Shown: piece by piece, positions 1 to 6,471 of the stretch
How the letters are laid out: the number at the start of each line of letters is the position of its first letter
How positions within the stretch are numbered: the stretch's first letter is position 1
Source: JBNRMW01 sp050309795
Lineage (GTDB): Bacteria > Bacillota_I > Bacilli_A > Erysipelotrichales > Erysipelotrichaceae
Length of the DNA stretch: 29,678 nucleotides
Direction of reading: 5' to 3'
Assembly (NCBI GenBank): GCA_050309795.1
Contig: JBNRMW010000024.1
Location: forward strand, 1-29,678
Notes under the pieces: generated by a model
What the model was told of the DNA's origin: nothing
What the model saw: the letters and a program-made list of their open reading frames with translations, nothing else
The model's database searches: none
Position numbers and translations under genes: made by a program

Positions 1-151
1 ATGTTTTTTCATGTCTTTCCTTTCTTTTACACTCGCACCAAATTAATCATAACGAAAGTAGACTAGATATTAAAATTGTTAAAGTAAATTAGATAGCTGT
101 GTCTAATCTACTTTTAAAAGTGACGTTGTGAGTGATTTTTCGCTTAAACGA
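1..151. other. Non-coding A+T-rich stretch with nested inverted repeat
   Basis: No convincing coding region is seen. The stretch holds a nested inverted repeat: AAAGTAGA at 55-62 pairs with TCTACTTT at 107-114, and ATTAGA at 88-93 pairs with TCTAAT at 102-107, sharing one base. It could be the folded 3' end of a transcript lying to the left of the window, but there is no clean T-run and no known RNA family is recognised. Confidence 0.35.
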
Positions 152-180
152 TTGAAATACTTTTTTTGTTGTGCTATTAT
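152..180 (+). promoter_or_regulatory. Sigma-A promoter of tRNA operon
   Basis: The -35 box TTGAAA (152-157) and the -10 box TATTAT (175-180) are separated by exactly 17 bases. The predicted start lies near 187, about 27 bases before the first tRNA. It drives the Ser-Asp-Gly tRNA operon. Confidence 0.8.
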
Positions 181-213
181 AGTTTAGCACTTGCTTTGAC
201 ATCGACCGACTTT

Positions 214-304
214 GGAGTAGTACTCAAGAGGCTGAAGAGGTGCCCCTGCTAAGGGCATAGGTCGGGAAACCGGCGCGAGAGTTCAAATCTCTCCTACTCC
301 GCCA
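214..304 (+). tRNA. tRNA-Ser (anticodon GCU)
   Basis: Acceptor stem GGAGTAG (214-220) pairs with CTACTCC (294-300), followed by discriminator G and an encoded CCA. The anticodon arm TGCCC/GGGCA encloses loop CTGCTAA, giving anticodon GCU for AGC/AGU codons. The long variable arm (about 257-276) is the class II hallmark of serine tRNAs. First gene of a three-tRNA operon. Confidence 0.95.
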
Positions 305-317
305 TTTTAAAAAATAC

Positions 318-393
318 GGTCCCGTGGTGTAGCGGTTAACATGCCTGCCTGTCACGCAGGAGATCGCGGGTTCGATTCCCGTCGGGACCGCCA
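318..393 (+). tRNA. tRNA-Asp (anticodon GUC), copy 1
   Basis: Acceptor stem GGTCCCG pairs with CGGGACC, then G and encoded CCA. The anticodon stem CCTGC/GCAGG encloses loop CTGTCAC, giving GUC. The 76 bases are identical to the tRNA-Asp at 10403-10478. Middle gene of the operon, 13 bases after tRNA-Ser. Confidence 0.95.
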
Positions 394-394
394 T

Positions 395-468
395 GCAGAT
401 GTAGTTCAATGGTAGAACGTAACCTTGCCAAGGTTAATACGGGGGTTCGATTCCCCTCATCTGCTCCA
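395..468 (+). tRNA. tRNA-Gly (anticodon GCC)
   Basis: Acceptor stem GCAGATG pairs with CATCTGC, then discriminator T and encoded CCA. The anticodon stem TAACC/GGTTA encloses loop TTGCCAA, giving GCC for GGC/GGU. It lies one base after tRNA-Asp, so the transcript must be processed at a minimal spacer. Confidence 0.95.
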
Positions 469-482
469 TCTGACTTAACTTA

Positions 483-520
483 GATGTTATTTCCATTTTC
501 AGGAAATGACATCTTTTTTT
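483..520 (+). terminator. Intrinsic terminator of tRNA operon
   Basis: A 12-base stem (483-494 with 502-513, one G:U pair) with a 7-base loop is followed by seven Ts at 514-520. It ends the tRNA operon 14 bases after tRNA-Gly. Confidence 0.9.
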
Positions 521-698
521 ATATTAAATTTAAAAAAGAAAAAAATCGTAGAGTTTAAATGGACAACCGGAAGCAGGAAAAAGACCTTTTAAGTTAAAGA
601 CTTGGTAACTTCAAAAAGAATTATACATATTCTTAGGAAGATTTCGTCTGAGCAATGGATTCGTTTTCTAAAAATAGGGTGCTTTTTACTATTATGCA

Positions 699-727
699 TT
701 GATACTAGTTGTGGATTAAGTTATAAT
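699..727 (+). promoter_or_regulatory. Promoter of metal-efflux ATPase gene
   Basis: TTGATA (699-704) and a perfect TATAAT (722-727) are separated by 17 bases. The start would fall near 734, directly before the Fur-type box at 739-758 and 45 bases before the ATG at 779. This position is why the long open frame starting at TTG 602 is not used as the gene start. Confidence 0.75.
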
Positions 728-738
728 AGACATAAGAA

Positions 739-758
739 AGATAATCATTATCATTATC
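739..758 (+). promoter_or_regulatory. Fur-family operator (7-1-7 box plus extra half-site)
   Basis: Positions 739-753 read AGATAATCATTATCA, matching the Bacillus Fur consensus TGATAATnATTATCA at 14 of 15 positions, counting the free central base. A further overlapping ATTATC runs 753-758. The G and C at box positions 2 and 14 favour Fur over PerR (TTATAATnATTATAA), and the lack of CG steps argues against Zur. The site lies just downstream of the predicted transcription start, where binding would block RNA polymerase. Which Fur-family protein binds cannot be settled from sequence. Confidence 0.7.
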
Positions 759-778
759 GATTTCAGCAGGAGAGTTCA

Positions 779-2689
779 ATGAAACAAGATAGAGTTCATA
801 AAATGCCGTCCAAATCATTTATCCAATCGAAGTCTTTTCAAGTGGGTTCTTATGTTGTTGGTGTTTTTCTTTATATACTCACTTTTTTTGCTAGTAATAG
901 TACTTCGATTATAGCTCTAACGCTTGGTTCTATTTTCTTTACGGGTTACATGGTTATTTACGAAGGCCTTGAAGACTCGATTAAACAAACTCTGAATCGT
1001 CGTAAGTTTTACCCTAATGTTCATTTATTAATGACTTTAGGGGCACTGGGTGCTCTCTTCATTGGGGAGTATCGAGAAGCAGCCTTGTTAATCTTAATAT
1101 TTGCTGGTGCGCATTTATTAGAAGAATTTGCTGAAGAAAAATCGAGTAGAGAGATTTCCAATTTATTAAATTTACATCCAACCACGGCGCGTCGATTACG
1201 CGCAGATGGGACCACCGATATGGTCGATGTTCAAGACCTGCAAATTGATGACCAGGTTTTGGTTTTAAATGGCGATCAAGTTCCAACGGATGGCATCGTC
1301 ATTTCCGGTCGCTCAACCATCGACCAATCTTCCATTACAGGTGAGAGTATGCCCGTAGATGTTCAAGAAGGAAGCCATGTTTTTGGTTCCACGATAAATG
1401 GGAGTGGAAATTTTGTGTTCCGAGTGACTAAAGATAGCCAGGATACAGTTTTTGCGAAGATTGTAGAATTGGTGAGCGATGCCCAACAAAATGTCTCGAC
1501 AACCGCAACGTTTATTCGTCGCCTTTCACCGATTTATGTGACCTTGGTCTTGATTTTAGCGCCGTTATTTTACTTTTTTGGCTTATATGTTATGAATTGG
1601 GGATTGCAGGTTAGTTTTTATCGGACGATGGTTTTTCTGATTGGCACATCTCCTTGTGCCTTAGCTGTTGCGGATATTCCGGCGACTTTGTCTTCGATTA
1701 GCCATCTTGCTCGTCAGGGGGTTTTGTTTAAAGGAGGCTCGTATGTCTCTAATTTTGCGGATATAAAAGCGATTGCATTTGACAAAACAGGAACACTGAC
1801 CCAAGGCCAACCCGTTGTTACAGATTTTGAATATGTTGAAAAACTTAGCGACTCACGGAAAGACCAATTGAAGCAAATCTTAGTTGCCATGGAATCAAAA
1901 TCCAATCATCCTTTGGCCTTAGCGATTATGAATTATTTTCCAAATGTCAAGGGCTTGGAGTTGGAGATTTCAAGTAACATTGGTGAAGGGTTAGAAAGCA
2001 CCTATAATAACAAAGTGTATAAAGTGGGAAAACCTTCACTATTTGTAGAAAGCAGTTCACGGACCCAAGAAATTCGTGAGCGTTTAGAAAAACAAGGGAA
2101 AACGGTCATCTTTTTCGGTGAAGATGAACAAATCATGATGATCTTAGCCATTCAAGATATTCCAAGCACAACCAGTTTTGAAACCATCCAATATTTTGAA
2201 CAAGAACACATACCAACGGTGATGATTACCGGAGATGCTCAAGCAACCGGAGAAGCGATTGCTCAAGAATTAGGCATCCATACCGTCTTAGCCAATGTTT
2301 TACCAGTTCAAAAATCAGAGGTCATTGTGAACTTAAAACAACAATATGGATTGGTCGCTATGATTGGGGATGGAGTCAACGATGCTCCCGCCCTAGTGGC
2401 GAGCGATATCGGTATAGCGATGAAAACAGGTACCGACATAGCCATTGATGTTGCGGATGGGGTGTTGATGAAACATGATTTAACCCGTTTGATTTATACA
2501 CACAAAGTGTCTAAAAAATTGCGCCAAATTGTGCTTCAAAATATTGTCTTCTCCATGGCAGTGGTGTTGTTGTTAATTTTGATTAATATATTTGGATCTA
2601 TTAATATGACGCTAGCGGTGACCATTCATGAAGGAAGCACGATTCTCGTCTTGCTCAATGGATTACGAATGCTTCAAAATTTAAAGTAA
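779..2689 (+). CDS. pfeT: P1B4-type metal-transporting ATPase, PfeT/FrvA-like (likely Fe(II) efflux)
   Basis: A 636-residue P-type ATPase that exports a transition metal across the membrane. Motifs in order: TGES in the actuator domain near residue 186, SPC in the metal-binding membrane helix near 291, phosphorylation site DKTGTLT with Asp335, the nucleotide-binding HP (SNHPLA), hinge GDGVNDAP, and HEGST near 617 in the last helices. SPC plus HEGS/GT is the P1B4 signature (PfeT, FrvA, CtpD, CoaT). There is no N-terminal CxxC metal domain. The ATG at 779 has AGGAG six bases upstream and gives almost the length of Bacillus PfeT. The open frame runs back to TTG 602, but that part crosses the promoter and operator. 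The Fur-type box supports iron as substrate. Cobalt or zinc remain possible. Confidence 0.85.
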   Translation: MKQDRVHKMPSKSFIQSKSFQVGSYVVGVFLYILTFFASNSTSIIALTLGSIFFTGYMVIYEGLEDSIKQTLNRRKFYPNVHLLMTLGALGALFIGEYREAALLILIFAGAHLLEEFAEEKSSREISNLLNLHPTTARRLRADGTTDMVDVQDLQIDDQVLVLNGDQVPTDGIVISGRSTIDQSSITGESMPVDVQEGSHVFGSTINGSGNFVFRVTKDSQDTVFAKIVELVSDAQQNVSTTATFIRRLSPIYVTLVLILAPLFYFFGLYVMNWGLQVSFYRTMVFLIGTSPCALAVADIPATLSSISHLARQGVLFKGGSYVSNFADIKAIAFDKTGTLTQGQPVVTDFEYVEKLSDSRKDQLKQILVAMESKSNHPLALAIMNYFPNVKGLELEISSNIGEGLESTYNNKVYKVGKPSLFVESSSRTQEIRERLEKQGKTVIFFGEDEQIMMILAIQDIPSTTSFETIQYFEQEHIPTVMITGDAQATGEAIAQELGIHTVLANVLPVQKSEVIVNLKQQYGLVAMIGDGVNDAPALVASDIGIAMKTGTDIAIDVADGVLMKHDLTRLIYTHKVSKKLRQIVLQNIVFSMAVVLLLILINIFGSINMTLAVTIHEGSTILVLLNGLRMLQNLK

Positions 2690-2722
2690 AATCCATTGCT
2701 TTCTGTGTATCTTATTCAATAT

Positions 2723-2763
2723 AAAAAGCCATCAACATGGATTTATTGTTCATGGCTTTTTTT
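2723..2763. terminator. Bidirectional terminator between pfeT-like gene and ABC operon
   Basis: AAAAAGCCAT (2723-2732) pairs with ATGGCTTTTT (2752-2761). After a C-C mismatch, AACA (2734-2737) pairs with TGTT (2747-2750). A-rich and T-rich flanks let it stop transcription from both converging genes. Confidence 0.85.
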
Positions 2764-2805
2764 CTGTAATCATGAGGTTTTAGTAAAGCGTTTGCTTGAG
2801 TTATT

Positions 2806-3546
2806 TTAGAGCACTTGTTGCAGAAATTCTTTAGTCCGCGGATGTTGAGGCTGTTCAAAGATTTGCGTAGGTGTTCCTTTTTCCGCGATAACGCCTTCAT
2901 CCATAAAGAATACGCGGCTTGAAATCTCCTTAGCAAACCCCATTTCATGAGTAACGATGACAATGGTCATCCCTGATTTGGCTAGATCAGCAATGACTTG
3001 TAAGACATCTTTGACCATCTCGGGATCGAGTGCGGATGTTGGTTCATCAAACAACATGACTTTTGGGTTCATAGCCAGCGCTCTAATTATGGCCAAACGT
3101 TGTTTTTGTCCGCCGGATAATTTTGTTGGATATTCATTTTTTTTGTCCTCTAAGCCCACCATTTTTAGTAATTCGAGCGCTTTAGCATTGGCTTGTTGTT
3201 TCGACAGTTTCTTTTCTAAAATAGGGGTGATGGTAATGTTATCCATCGTCGATAGATGGGGAAAGACATTGAAATGTTGAAAAACCATACCGATGTTTTG
3301 GCGATGTTGTTGGAGATTAACATGAGAATCTTTAGTTAATTCGTGATCTTCAAAAAAGATGGAACCCGAACTGGGCTGTTCCAAAAGGTTTAAACAACGT
3401 AAAAAAGTGGATTTACCACTCCCCGATGGACCGATTATCGAGATGACTTCTCCCTGGTAAATGGTTTCATTGATATCTTTTAGAACCTCAAGGTTTCCAA
3501 AAGATTTGTGTAAGTTTTTAATGTCTAACATAATCTTAGAGTTCAT
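2806..3546 (-). CDS. Polar amino acid ABC transporter, ATP-binding subunit
   Basis: A 246-residue ATPase of the GlnQ/HisP class that powers amino acid import. It shows Walker A GPSGSGKST (about residues 39-47), Q-loop in MVFQHFNVFPH, signature LSGGQKQR, Walker B VMLFDEP, D-loop SALDPE and switch THEM. The length is normal for the family. It is the last gene of the three-gene operon and overlaps the permease gene by 11 bases, so translation is probably coupled. The substrate is not shown by this subunit. Confidence 0.93.
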   Translation of the reverse strand: MNSKIMLDIKNLHKSFGNLEVLKDINETIYQGEVISIIGPSGSGKSTFLRCLNLLEQPSSGSIFFEDHELTKDSHVNLQQHRQNIGMVFQHFNVFPHLSTMDNITITPILEKKLSKQQANAKALELLKMVGLEDKKNEYPTKLSGGQKQRLAIIRALAMNPKVMLFDEPTSALDPEMVKDVLQVIADLAKSGMTIVIVTHEMGFAKEISSRVFFMDEGVIAEKGTPTQIFEQPQHPRTKEFLQQVL

Positions 3547-4207
3547 GATGACTCAACCTCTTTTCTAAAATGGCAACGCCTCGGGAAAAAACGGTTGTCA
3601 ACGTAAAATAAATCAAGCCCACTATGATTAAGGACTCAATAGTTAAATAGGAATTGGAAGAAACGATTTGAAAACTCGTCATGATATCGCTCATAAAAAA
3701 GGTGGAAGATAGGGAGGTTTCTTTAATCATCATCACAAATTCATTTCCTAAGGCAGGTAAGATGTTTTTAATTGCTTGAGGTAAAATAATACGCGTCATC
3801 ATATTAAAGGAAGACATTCCCAAGCTACTTGCCGCTTCAAATTGTCCTTGGTCCACCGCTTGAATCCCCGCTCGAAAGATTTCGGCAACATAAGCACTCG
3901 AGTTTACGATGAGCGCGGTAATAATACAAAACGCCGTGGACAGCTCCATATTTAAAATAATAGGTAGGGCCAAATAGAAAAAATAAAGCTGAAGCAAAAG
4001 GGGAGTACCCCGAATTAATTCAATGTAAAACGATAAGAGAAGATGGAGGGGCTTAAATTTAACGTATTTTAATAAAGCCAATATAGATCCCAATAATGTT
4101 CCAACAATAACCACTAACGAGGCGGTTTTTAAAGTGGCCATTAACCCCTCTAAAAAGACTTCGTGATACTTTAGAAAGAGGTTATAGGTTGAAATTAATA
4201 AGTCCAT
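3536..4207 (-). CDS. Polar amino acid ABC transporter, permease subunit (HisM family)
   Basis: A 223-residue membrane protein with about five hydrophobic helices. The EAA loop is visible as EAASSLGMSSFNMMTRIILP near residue 140, the point of contact with the ATPase. An N-terminal stretch around RGTPLLLQLYF is typical of His/Glu/Gln/Arg permeases. It starts two bases after the binding-protein gene ends and overlaps the ATPase gene. Only one permease gene is present, so the transporter presumably uses a homodimer. Confidence 0.92.
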   Translation of the reverse strand: MDLLISTYNLFLKYHEVFLEGLMATLKTASLVVIVGTLLGSILALLKYVKFKPLHLLLSFYIELIRGTPLLLQLYFFYLALPIILNMELSTAFCIITALIVNSSAYVAEIFRAGIQAVDQGQFEAASSLGMSSFNMMTRIILPQAIKNILPALGNEFVMMIKETSLSSTFFMSDIMTSFQIVSSNSYLTIESLIIVGLIYFTLTTVFSRGVAILEKRLSHHEL

Positions 4208-4209
4208 AT

Positions 4210-5055
4210 TTAGGCACCGATTTCTTTCGCATACTCGGTGTATTCAATTTCCCATTGGTCATACAATTTGTTAGCAACGACGTCATCGATAATGTCATTA
4301 ATGGCCTCTAAAAGTTCGGTTGCGCCCTTTTGTACGCCTATGACGGTTCCATCGTATTCCGCTAAAGTAGATTCTTCGAAGCGAGCAATGGACATTTTGA
4401 GTCCACCATTGGCTTGGGCAAAGGCATTTCCGATGGTGTTGGTAATCGCAATCGCGTCGATTTTTTTATTCTGTAACATTAAAATGCCGGTTCCAATGTC
4501 TTTGATATGGGTGAGGGTGGCTTGGGGGATTTGTTCTTTAACAAAGGCTTCTTGTAAAGAACCCATTTGGACCCCGATATTAAGCGTGTTGAAATCCTCT
4601 AGTTTCGTGTATTCATCCGCATCAAGGATATCCATTAGAAGTCCTTGATAGGTGTTTTCGTCTGTGGAGTTGGGATTGTAAGTCTTTGAGAAGTCCATTG
4701 CTTCCAACCGTTCTTCTTTGTATCCTAAATCAGAAATAATAAAGTCGGCTTTTTTAGTCGCGACCGAAGCGACGGCGGTGTTAAACTCAGAGGCCAAAAT
4801 CTTTAATTCGACGCCAAGTTCTTTTGCGATATAGCGAGCAAGTTCTATGTCTGCCCCGACGTATTGATCGTCTCCGGTTTTTGATGGATCGATAAATTCG
4901 TAGGGAGGCCAGTCCGGGGATGTGGCGACGGTGATGTAGCCATTTTCTTTAATGGTTTCTAATAAGGATTTTTCTTCGCTTGCTGGCTGAGAGCAGCTAA
5001 CTAGGAAGAGGGCTATCAATAGATATAGGGTTATTTTTTTAAAGGTGTTCATCAT
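4210..5055 (-). CDS. Amino acid ABC transporter substrate-binding lipoprotein
   Basis: A 281-residue solute-binding protein of family 3 (SBP_bac_3). The N-terminus has a hydrophobic signal ending in lipobox LVSC, with Cys21 the lipidated residue. The mature part opens with the family hallmark SPDWPPYEF and VGADIELARYIAKELG. It delivers the ligand to the permease encoded next door. The start ATG at 5055 has AGGAG eight bases upstream; a second ATG follows directly. It is preceded by a T-box leader and an 11-codon mini-ORF, so expression should rise when the matching tRNA is uncharged. The ligand (arginine, proline, threonine or other) cannot be fixed from this sequence. Confidence 0.92.
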   Translation of the reverse strand: MMNTFKKITLYLLIALFLVSCSQPASEEKSLLETIKENGYITVATSPDWPPYEFIDPSKTGDDQYVGADIELARYIAKELGVELKILASEFNTAVASVATKKADFIISDLGYKEERLEAMDFSKTYNPNSTDENTYQGLLMDILDADEYTKLEDFNTLNIGVQMGSLQEAFVKEQIPQATLTHIKDIGTGILMLQNKKIDAIAITNTIGNAFAQANGGLKMSIARFEESTLAEYDGTVIGVQKGATELLEAINDIIDDVVANKLYDQWEIEYTEYAKEIGA

Positions 5056-5086
5056 TTTTCTTTCTCCTGTTTTTTATGTTTTTATG

Positions 5087-5122
5087 CTAATGTTGTTGTT
5101 TCCTTCGTCGTCGTTTTTTCAT
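5087..5122 (-). CDS. Arg-rich 11-residue mini-ORF in transporter leader
   Basis: The ORF reads MKKRRRRKQQH and stops with TAG at 5089-5087. It has an excellent SD, AAGGAGGG at 5136-5129, seven bases before the ATG, stronger than that of the downstream binding-protein gene, which starts 31 bases later. Codons 4 to 7 are CGA CGA CGA AGG, all arginine. It lies after the T-box terminator, so it is made only in read-through transcripts. It may be a regulatory leader peptide that senses arginine supply or slows ribosomes at rare CGA codons. Expression is inferred only from the SD. Confidence 0.5.
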   Translation of the reverse strand: MKKRRRRKQQH

Positions 5123-5140
5123 TGTAGACCCTCCTTAAAT

Positions 5141-5176
5141 AAAAAGACGCCTCTAGATATTCAATCTAGAGACGTC
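5141..5176 (-). terminator. T-box-controlled intrinsic terminator
   Basis: On the minus strand GACGTCTCTAGAT (5176-5164) pairs with ATCTAGAGGCGTC (5158-5146), 13 pairs with one G:U, loop TGAAT, followed by five Ts. Its 5' arm is shared with the T-box antiterminator. Confidence 0.9.
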
Positions 5177-5372
5177 GAAAACGCGGTACCACTCTAATTG
5201 TTCTGTCGTAACAGAACCACTCTGCTTGTTAACGCCAAGTTACGGATTACACTACTGTGAGTTCGCATAATCATCTCCCAAGTGCGGTTCCAATTGCTTT
5301 GTGTTCTCAGGCTTTCACCATCCCTGATTCGCTTGCACACGCGACAATGTACTCTCTTGTTCTAAGATATCT
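5141..5372 (-). promoter_or_regulatory. T-box riboswitch (tRNA-sensing leader)
   Basis: The conserved T-box AGAGTGGTACCGCG lies at 5195-5182 and offers TGGT for pairing with an uncharged ACCA tRNA end, so the effector tRNA should have discriminator A. Stem I is seen with the apical CAGGGATGGTGAAAGCCTG and the specifier-loop S-turn strands AGTA and GAA. The specifier region reads GGAACCGCA: codon CCG (Pro) directly after GAA, or CGC (Arg) or ACC (Thr) if shifted by one. A stem III hairpin (GTTCTGT/ACAGAAC) follows. AGAG and GCG of the T-box pair with CGTCTCT in the antiterminator, which excludes the terminator at 5176-5146. It controls the ABC operon at 5055-2806. Confidence 0.92.
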
Positions 5373-5376
5373 TAAA

Positions 5377-5405
5377 AGAATACGCTAAAACTTTTTGGCT
5401 GTCAA
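5377..5405 (-). promoter_or_regulatory. Promoter of T-box leader and ABC operon
   Basis: On the minus strand a consensus TTGACA (5405-5400) is 17 bases from TATTCT (5382-5377). Transcription would start near 5370 and enter stem I of the T-box. Confidence 0.82.
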
Positions 5406-5441
5406 CTATTTTATATTCATTTCATAAATTTCGTTTGAAGA

Positions 5442-5633
5442 CTAAAGGACTTTATAGCCCGCCCATTGAATGGCGGTTTTAGCAATGTACACTTCGTCGC
5501 CAGATCCTTGGAACGTGATAATTCCTTCTTTTAAATGAACTTCATAAATTAAACGTGTTTGGTCGAGTTCTTCCTGGAGTTTTTTTACATCTTCTTCGGT
5601 TTTTAAACCTTTTACATGAAGGATCTTTTTCAT
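5442..5633 (-). CDS. Small HMA-fold-like protein without CxxC
   Basis: A 63-residue protein starting MKKILHVKGL. The alternation of predicted strand and helix (ILHVKGL, a helix rich in E/K, IYEVHLKEGIITFQG, a second helix, GYKVL at the end) resembles the heavy-metal-associated fold of copper chaperones. The metal-binding CxxC is absent and the protein has no cysteine at all. The ATG at 5633 follows GGTGGTG, which serves as SD; the in-frame GTG at 5645 lies inside that SD and is rejected. The function is unknown. It is transcribed toward the T-box region but has its own start. Confidence 0.6.
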   Translation of the reverse strand: MKKILHVKGLKTEEDVKKLQEELDQTRLIYEVHLKEGIITFQGSGDEVYIAKTAIQWAGYKVL

Positions 5634-5687
5634 CTTTATCACCACCTATATTTTACTCGATTCTTAACAAAAATGAAATCATTACTA

Positions 5688-5696
5688 TGTTATAAT
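5688..5696 (+). promoter_or_regulatory. Extended -10 promoter
   Basis: TGTTATAAT is a perfect extended -10 element, with no clear -35 box at 16-18 bases. It precedes the small membrane protein gene at 5765. Between them are two short inverted repeats, CTTGT/ACAAG (5700-5712) and CCTTGG/CCAAGG (near 5731-5752), which may fold in the 5' UTR. Confidence 0.55.
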
Positions 5697-5764
5697 GGCC
5701 TTGTTCGACAAGCAATAATCGATTGTAACCTTGGTCGGTATGTCCAAGGAATGGGAGGTTAACG

Positions 5765-6025
5765 ATGCTTAAAAATAAAAATATAATGTTCTTGTTTCTA
5801 ATTAATCTAATCGTTGGTATCTTACTTCGTTTTTACAGTCAAGATTTCCCGTGGCTAATGGTTTCAGATTTATTATTAATTTCGGTTTTTTTGCTTAGTC
5901 TATATTTGAATTATAATTTACGACATCACGATTTTTTTGGTTATAAAAATCCAGGCTTCTGGTTAGTGACGGTGGTAGCTCTTGGGGGTATTGGTTACTT
6001 TGTCTGGAGTTTATTAGGCTTATGA
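5765..6025 (+). CDS. Small membrane protein, three predicted helices
   Basis: An 86-residue hydrophobic protein of no recognised family. Helices are predicted around residues 5-23, 30-48 and 64-85, with a charged loop containing RHHDFFGYKN between the second and third. GGGAGG seven bases before the ATG is a good SD. Its TGA stop overlaps the ATG of the DUF523 gene (ATGA), so it heads an overlapping run with DUF523 and guaC. Function unknown. Confidence 0.7.
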   Translation: MLKNKNIMFLFLINLIVGILLRFYSQDFPWLMVSDLLLISVFLLSLYLNYNLRHHDFFGYKNPGFWLVTVVALGGIGYFVWSLLGL

Positions 6026-6471
6026 AGGTGTTAATGAGTTCCTGTTTACTGGGCTTTCCGGTTCGGTACGATGGCTTAGCTAAAAAGCAATTTGATTTTA
6101 ATGAAGACATTGCGTATCATCATCTATGTCCAGAGGTTTTGGGTGGATTATCAATACCACGCGAACGTTGTGAAATCCAAGGTTCAGATGTGGTGTCGGA
6201 GACGGGTGTCAACCAAAAACAAGCCTTTGAGGTTGGAGCAAAAAAAGTTCTTGAATATGTTTTAGCACAGGACATCGATGTGGTGGTTTTAAAAGAAAAT
6301 AGCCCATCTTGTGGTAGCCAATTCATTTATGATGGCACTTTTAAAGGGGTTAAAATTCCCGGCATGGGGGTGACCACTCGATTATTGAGAAAACATGGCA
6401 TTGTGGTGATGAACGAAGACCAATGGGCCGAATACTTAAGAGGAGAGAAGAAATTCAATGAGAGCATTTGA
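6022..6471 (+). CDS. DUF523 family protein
   Basis: A 149-residue protein matching the DUF523 pattern: MSSCLLGFPVRYDG at the start, CPEVLGGLSIPRERCEI in the middle, LKENSPSCGSQFIYDGTFKG and GMGVTTRLLRKHGI at the end. The conserved cysteines (residues 8, 36, 45 and 97) suggest metal or cluster binding or redox chemistry, but no activity is established for the family that I can name. It overlaps the preceding gene by four bases and guaC by 14 bases. It is a stand-alone DUF523 without the DUF1722 partner domain found in longer relatives. Confidence 0.85.
   Translation: MKVLMSSCLLGFPVRYDGLAKKQFDFNEDIAYHHLCPEVLGGLSIPRERCEIQGSDVVSETGVNQKQAFEVGAKKVLEYVLAQDIDVVVLKENSPSCGSQFIYDGTFKGVKIPGMGVTTRLLRKHGIVVMNEDQWAEYLRGEKKFNESI

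Noticed and set aside
602..778. N-terminal 59-residue extension of the metal ATPase with a His-rich stretch
   Set aside because: It crosses a strong promoter and a Fur-type operator, starts at TTG without SD, and the ATG at 779 has a proper SD and gives the family length.
4238..4648. 136-codon plus-strand frame
   Set aside because: It is antisense to the well-supported binding-protein gene and has no family resemblance.
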